A DNA stretch of 13,287 bases, from positions 205,154-218,440 of the forward strand of contig MU646544.1 in assembly GCA_026770585.1 (NCBI GenBank). Reading direction: 5' to 3'. Positions 5,924 through 12,700 of the stretch are shown here, piece after piece (within the stretch, counting starts at the first letter, position 1; each line of letters begins with the position of its first letter). Source of the DNA: Baffinella frigidus. Lineage: Eukaryota > Cryptophyceae > Cryptomonadales > Baffinellaceae. Below the pieces are notes generated by a model that was not told the DNA's origin, ran no database searches, and worked only from the letters and a program-made list of their open reading frames with translations. The position numbers and the translations under genes are program-made.

Positions 5924-8900
5924 ACCCTTAACCCTCAACCCTCAACCCTCAGCCCTCAGCCCTCAACCCTCAACCCTCAACCCTAAACCCCACACCTTAA
6001 ACCCCAACCCCCAACCCCCAAACCCTACTCCAGGCTGCGGAGGAGAACAATGGGCTGAAGCGGCTGCTCTACGAGGCTGGGCGGGATAACGGGCGTCTAA
6101 CGTCAAACGCCATGGCCTCGGAACACGCGGTATCATCCGGGGAAACTGATTTTTCTTTCGGAATCTGGCAACGAAAATTACTACGCAATTTGTTCTTACT
6201 ATTAGTATTAAAGCATGTGTGTAGTAATTTTCGTTGCAATACAACTGTTATTTGGAGCGGAGGACACCAATGGGCTGAAGCGGCTTCTCTACGAGACTGG
6301 GCGGGATACCGGCCGTCTCGCGTCAAATGCCATGGCGTCGGAACACGCGGTGCGTGCCCTTCTTATCCCAAACCACTGAGCTCCAACCTCGATTTGACCC
6401 GCTTCGGAATCTGGAACGTGCAACGCTATTCTCGTGGCGCAGAGGGCACTCCCGCTGATTCACCCTAAACGCGTATCGCTGAACCCTAGCCCGTACACCC
6501 TCAACACACCCGAAACCATAACCTCAACCACCCCCAAACCCCCAAACCCTAAACGTTAAACCCCGAACGCAGGTGCGATCGCTGATCGTGAGCATCGTAG
6601 ACCCGCAACCCTCAATCCCAAACCCTGACCCCTACCCCCAAACTCCAACCCCTAGTCCCAACCTCAAACCCCCAAAACCTTCAAACCCTGACCACCAGGT
6701 GCGATCGCTGATCTTGAGCATCGGGGAGACCTACACCCTACACCAAACCTGAACCCAAAACTCCAAACTCCAAACTCCAAACTCTCAACCCTTGCCCCTG
6801 AACGCCACCCCCGACCTCCAAATGATAAAAATCGCAACGCTACAACCCAAACCCCGCACGCCAGAACGCAGGTGCGATCGCTGCTCGTGAGCATCGCAGA
6901 CCCGCAACCCTCAACCCCAAACCCTGACCCCTACCCCCAAACCCCAACCCCTAGTCCCAACCCCACACCCCACACCCTCAACCCCAAACCCGAACACAGG
7001 TGCGATCGCTGATCGTGAGCATCGGGGAGGTGCGCGGCGAGGCAGTGCTCGCGCTGCGCCAGGTGTAACCCTAACTCCTAAACCCCAACATTGAAACCCC
7101 GAGCCCTGAACCCTGCACCCTGAACCCTGAACCCTGAACCCTGAACCCTCAACCCTCCACCCTCAACCCTCAACACTCAACACTCAACACTCAACCCTCA
7201 ACCCTCAACCCTCAACCCCGTAGTCCCCCGTACGGTGGAGATCTCCAAATAACTGAGCCCCAAACCTAAACCATAAACCCTGAACCCTAAACTCTAAAAC
7301 ACAAACCCTAAACCCGAACAGGTACAGGCAGGGGAGATTCTGCGGGAGGACGCGGCGCAGGAGCTGCAGGTCCCGACCACACCCCAAAACGCGCTACATA
7401 TCTAGTTATACGGCCTGTACATGTATTGTATATTCTGTTGTACATGACTTGTCCGGTACACAACTGACCCCGTCGTGTCCGCGAGCGTGGAGATTTAAGT
7501 CTGCGGTGGGGCCTGCAGGTCCGCCGCAGACCCCAAAACACGCTACATATCTAGTTATACAGCCTGTACATGTATTTTATATTACTTTCCCGGTACAAAA
7601 CAGTCTGTACATCTGTTGTACATGACTTGCCTGGTACACAGCCGCCCCCGTCGTGTCCGCGAGCGTGGAGATTTAGGTGTGGGACGGGGCCTGCAGGTCC
7701 GGACCACACCCCAAAACACGCCACATATCTATTTAATACAGCCTGTACATGTGTCGATTGTTACTCTCCCGGTACAAACCAGTCTGTACATCTGTTGTAC
7801 ATGACTTGCCCGGTACAAAATCATCCCCGTCGTGTCCGCGAGCGTGGAGATTCAAATGTGGGGCGGGGCCTGCAGAGGGCGCTCAAGGTTGTGGATGGCT
7901 GGAAGGCCCTTTATTGTAACTTACTTTCCCGGTACAAAACAACCTGTAAATGTATTGTAATCCACTTCCCCGGTACAAAAACCCAGCCTTCGTAAAGCGA
8001 GCGGGGGAAATTAAGTGTGGTGCGGGGCCTGCAGGGGGCGCTGAAGGTTGTGGATGGCTGGAAGGCTCTGACCCGCCGCCAGCTGTTCCAGTGCTGGTAC
8101 ACCCTAGAACCGAAACCCTGCACCCTGAACCCTGAACCCTGGACCCTGAATCCCGAACCCTGAACCCTGAACCCTGAACCCTGAACCCTGAACCCTGAAC
8201 CCTGAACCCTAATCCCTGAACCCTGCACCTTGCACCGTAAACCCTGCACCCTGAACCCTGAACCCTGGACCCTGAACCCTGAACCCCAAAACTTAAACTC
8301 CCCTCCCTCCACCCTCCACCCTCCACCCTCCACCCTCCACCCTCCACCTTCCACCTTCCACCCTCCACCCCAATCCCTGAACCCTGCACCCCAACCCCTA
8401 ACCCCTAACCCCTAACCCGTAACCCCTAACCCATAACCCCTAAAACTCAAACCCCAAACCCCAACCCCAAACCCTGAGCCCTACACCAGGGCTGGCACGG
8501 CGGGGAGGCGGCGGCGCGGGCGGGCGCTGGCAGTGGAGGTGGCGAACGGGAGGAGGGCGCGTGTGGCGGAGCAGGTGATGCGCACCCCGACCCCTCAACC
8601 CTGGACCCTGGACCCTCGACCGACGATCATCGACACTCGACACTCGATCCTTGACCCTCGAAACTCGACCCTCAACCCTGGACCCTCAACCATCAACCAT
8701 CAACCATCAACCATCAACCCCACACCCTCCACCCTAACCCCTGCACCCTCAACCCCGCACCCCACATCTTAACCCCCCCCCTACCACACCAGGCGATCCA
8801 CGCGTGGAGGGACGGAGTCTCGTACCGCATCCACATCACCACATCCACCACCCGCGCGTCAGAGCGATCAGCGGGGCGGGCGCTATCCGCCGCGCTGGGT

Positions 8901-9753
8901 GTATGGCGGCGCCGCGCGCGGGTGGGCGTGCTACGCCGGAGGGCTGTCGCTGGGCTGCGGGGGCGGGGGGAGTGCCGGTCCGCCCCTCGCGCTCAAATGT
9001 GCTGCTGGTTGATTGTATCGCGGTGCACGGGTAAAACGCCCGCTGTGCAAAGCGTTTTGTAATTTGGTGCGCGGACCGACTGCGGGATGCTGCGCTGCGC
9101 CAATCTCATAGGGAAACGGTTTTAGTTTAAAACTTTCTGGCAATGAAATTTACTACACATAATGAGTTTTACTAGTAATATTGAAGCATTCGTGTAGTAA
9201 TTTTCATTGAATCAAAAGTTTTAAATTAAAACCGTTTTCCTGCGCCAATCTGCTACTAGTCGATTGTACACTCTGGATCGCGTAAAACACCCTGGTACAC
9301 ACCGTTATATACTTTGGTACGCGGGCGCTACTCTAGTCGATTGTACACTCACCATCGCGGTACACGTGTAAAACTCCCTGATTTAAAACGCTGTACGACC
9401 ACGGTACACAACGTTGTATACTCGTGCACGCGGACCCCACCGCAGGGTGCTGCGCCCACCCTCGTACAGACCGGGCAAAAAACTCTGGTATAAAACGTTG
9501 TATAATGTTGGTGCGCGGGGTTGCAGGGTGCTGCGCGCGGCGGTGCACCGTCTCGCGCGACACACGCGGGAGCAATCACACCAACGGTGGCGCGTCCGGT
9601 GCTTCGCGTGGACGCAAGGCGCCGTCAGTACCCGGGTCTGAACCCTACACCCTGAACCCTAACCCTAACCCTAACCCTACACCCTAAACCCTAAACCCTG
9701 AAACCTTAAACCCTTAACCCTCAACCCTCAACCCTCAACCTCCACCCTTAACC

Positions 9754-9785
<32 letters not shown>

Positions 9786-12700
9786 ACCCTGAACCCTCAA
9801 CCCTCAACCCTCAACCCTCAACCCCTAAACCTTAAAACCCTAAATCCCAAACCCCAAAACCCTAAACCCTATCCCCCACACCAAATCCTCGCATGGTGGT
9901 TCGGCCAGTGGGCGACGCGCGCGTTGCTGGGGGGGGTGTAAACCCTAACCCTCAACCCTCAACCCTCAACCCTAACCCCCAAAACCAGGTCCTAGCGGGG
10001 TGGTTCGACCAATGGGCGACGCGCGCGGGGGGTTTCCTACACCCTAAACCCCACAAGCAGGTTCTGGCAGGTTGGTTCAACCAGTTGACGACGCGCGCGT
10101 TGCTGGGGGGGGTGTCGGCGGGAGGGGGCGGCGGGCGTCCTCTAAACCCTGATCCCTCCAACCCCAGAAGCAGGTTCTGGCAGGGTGGTTCGAGCAGTGG
10201 GCGACGCGCGCGGTGGTGCTGGGGTGTCGGCGGGCGGGGGATGCCTAACCCCCAAACCCCACACCAGATCCTAGCAGGGTGGTTTGACCAGTGGGCGACG
10301 CGCGCGGTGGTACTGGGGTGTCGGCGGGCGGGGGATGCGGGAGTCGCGGCGGGGCGGGCGGAGGCGGAGGAGGTACCACCAACCACCCCAAGTGTACCAA
10401 GTGGGGACATTCCACCTGTGGTAAATTTCACCAGTGTTAAACTCTGAGATTTGAAAGTCTGGTGAAAAAGTCGTTTCTTCCTTGACCCGATCTGGTTCAC
10501 TTGAGGTGGCTGGTGGTGAGCACCTAACCTCCCGCTCCCGTGGCATTGGTGGGGACGCGATGCGGTGGCGCTGGTGGCTTGTGGGAGAGCGAAGCACTGA
10601 AGGTGAGGTGTGCCACCCGTGTGGAGCAGGCGCGGGTTGCTTTACACGCGGGGTTGGCGGAGGCCAAGGCGGGGAGGGAGGCGGAGGTACACCCCTCAAT
10701 GACCCATGCGGCGCTTTCACGAAACCCGAAATACCAAACACGAAACCATAAGCCATAAACCCCATAAACCATGAACCATAAACTATTCACCATAAACCAT
10801 CAACCATCAACCATAAACACCACACCATACACCATAAACCATAAACCATACACCATAAACCATCCCGCAGCCCAAAACCCGAAGCCCTAAATCCCAAACC
10901 ACTACCTCAGGTAAGGGAGACGCGGCGGGAGTATGAAGAGGAGCTGGGAGAGACGAAGAGGGTGTGCGCGGAGGAATTGCGTGGAGAAGTTATGAGGCTG
11001 GAGGCGGAGGCGCTGCAGACGAGGCGGCTGTTCGAGGAGGAGTTGACTGAAACGAAGAGGCAGTTGGAGGCGGAGTTGGGTGAAACGAAGAGGCGTTTGG
11101 AGGATGAATTGACTGAAACGAGGAGGCGCGTGGAGGAGGACACCCGGGAGGAGCGCGAGAGAGTTGACGCGGAGCTTGTTCAATCGCAGGCACTCAACCC
11201 TAAACCTTAAACCCTAAACCCCAAACCCCAAACCCTAAACCCTAAACCCTAAACCCTAAACCCTCAACCCTAAACCTCAAACCCCAAACCCTAAACCCTC
11301 AATCCTAAACCCTGAACCCTAAACCCTGAACCCTGAACCCTGAACCCTAATCCCTCGACCCTCGACCCTAAACCCCAAAACCTTATCCCTAAACCCTAAC
11401 CCCCAAACCCCAAACCCTAATCGCAGAACGCGCTTCACATGACGCGAGACCTCCTCGCTCAGGCACCTACATCCCACACCCTAAACCCTAAACCCTAAAC
11501 CCTGAACCTTCAACCCTTTAACCTGAACCCTGCACCCTGCACCCTGAACCTTGAACACTGAACCCTGCACCCTCAACCCTAACCCCTAAAACCTGAACCC
11601 TGCTCCCTGAACCCCAACCCCTTACCCCTAAACCCTCAACCCCTCAACCCTAAACCAGGCGCAAGACCACTCCACATCCCTCGAAACACGCCTGGCAACC
11701 ACCCTGGAGGAGCTGGAACACGCGCGGTTTGACCACCAAGCACGCGAGGCCGCACTCATCGCTAAGTTGCACGCGGCAAAAGTGGCCCGCGACGCGGCGG
11801 AAGTTGACAGTGACGCGGCGAAAGTCAACTTGGAGGAGGCGGAAGTGGATTTAAGCGCGGCGCTGAGAGTTGTCGGGGCGTGGCGGGCGCTCTCGGTGAA
11901 GCAGGCGCGACACCCTAAACCCTAAACCCTCAACCCTCAACCCACGACCGGTCTCCCCAACCCTACACCCTGACCCACCCACCCTCACCCCACACTCCTC
12001 TCCTCAAGGCAGGCAAGAAACCCTAACCCCTGCACCCCTGCACCCCAAACCGGTCTCCCAAACCCCATCCTCTGAACCCTGACCCCGCACTCCTCAATCT
12101 CCTCCCTACAGCCCACACCATAAGCCCTTATCCCTGAACCCTAAACCATAAAACGTAAGCCATAAAACCCTAACAACAGGCAATGTGACGGTGGGCGGGC
12201 GCAACCACCGAAAAATCGCACCGAAAAATCGCTGCACACGTTTATCCGGGGAAACCTATTTTTCTTTAGTTTGATGGCAAGGAAAATTACTACATGAATG
12301 CTTGAATATTACTAATAAGAACGAATTGTGTAGTAATTTTCCTTGCCATCAAACTAAAGAAAAACAGGTTTCCCCGGATAAAACCGGGGCTGCCGCGCGG
12401 AGGATCAGGGCCGGGGATGTGCTCGCGGGACGGCGCACGCACACTAACTTAGTACCACGAAACGAAACGTGGCGTTCTGAATTTTCCGCATGTGACCTGG
12501 CGTGGCAGGCGGTGCGGCGGTGGGCGGGGGCGGCGGGGGCTGCCGCGCGGAGGAAGACAGCCGGGGAGGTGCTTGCGGGACGGCGCACGGCGTTCCTTGG
12601 GGTAACCCTAACCCCTTAACCCTCTAGAATGGACACAGACGAATTAATGGAACCCTACACGCTAAACGCTAAACGCTGAACGCTCAACCCTGAACGCTAA

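Larger units (their letters stand above)
6350..6999 (+). repeat. Intron with exon-4 head copies and heptamer variants
   Basis: Degenerate CCCTAAA, CCCCAAA and CTCCAAA (6759-6783) heptamers surround three incomplete copies of exon 4. Two larger units can be aligned: the segments following 6597 and 6896 (GACCCGCAACCCTCAA onward) are nearly identical over about 75 bp, so about 300 bp was duplicated in tandem. Confidence 0.7.
9636..10267 (+). repeat. Intron: heptamer arrays and four exon-10 head copies
   Basis: A clean (CCCTAAC)n/(CCCTCAA)n block fills 9646-9880, then four incomplete exon-10 copies alternate with short CCCTAAA tracts. Confidence 0.8.
11905..12508 (+). other. Intron with heptamers, broken exon-15 copy and MITE
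   Basis: CCCTAAA/CCCTCAA and looser CACCCT sequence run to 12178. A broken exon-15 copy split by a MITE follows, then about 65 bp of unique sequence (12442-12508) ending GTGGCAG. Confidence 0.65.

Noticed and set aside
6567-7030. CRISPR-like array from the recurring GTGCGATCGCTGATCGTGAGC
   Set aside because: The spacing is irregular, the genome is eukaryotic, and the repeat is the head of exon 4 with its splice acceptor.
7883-8415. Long open frames on both strands (168, 147 and 61 codons) with repeated GSGFRVQ or TLNPEP-type peptides
   Set aside because: They are translations of 7-bp heptamer repeats, which stay open in several frames when the unit makes no stop. Exons 6 and 7 flank the array with proper splice sites.
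9646-9880. A real chromosome end (telomere)
   Set aside because: The arrays are degenerate, interrupted, lie within introns between phase-matched exons, and recur throughout the window.
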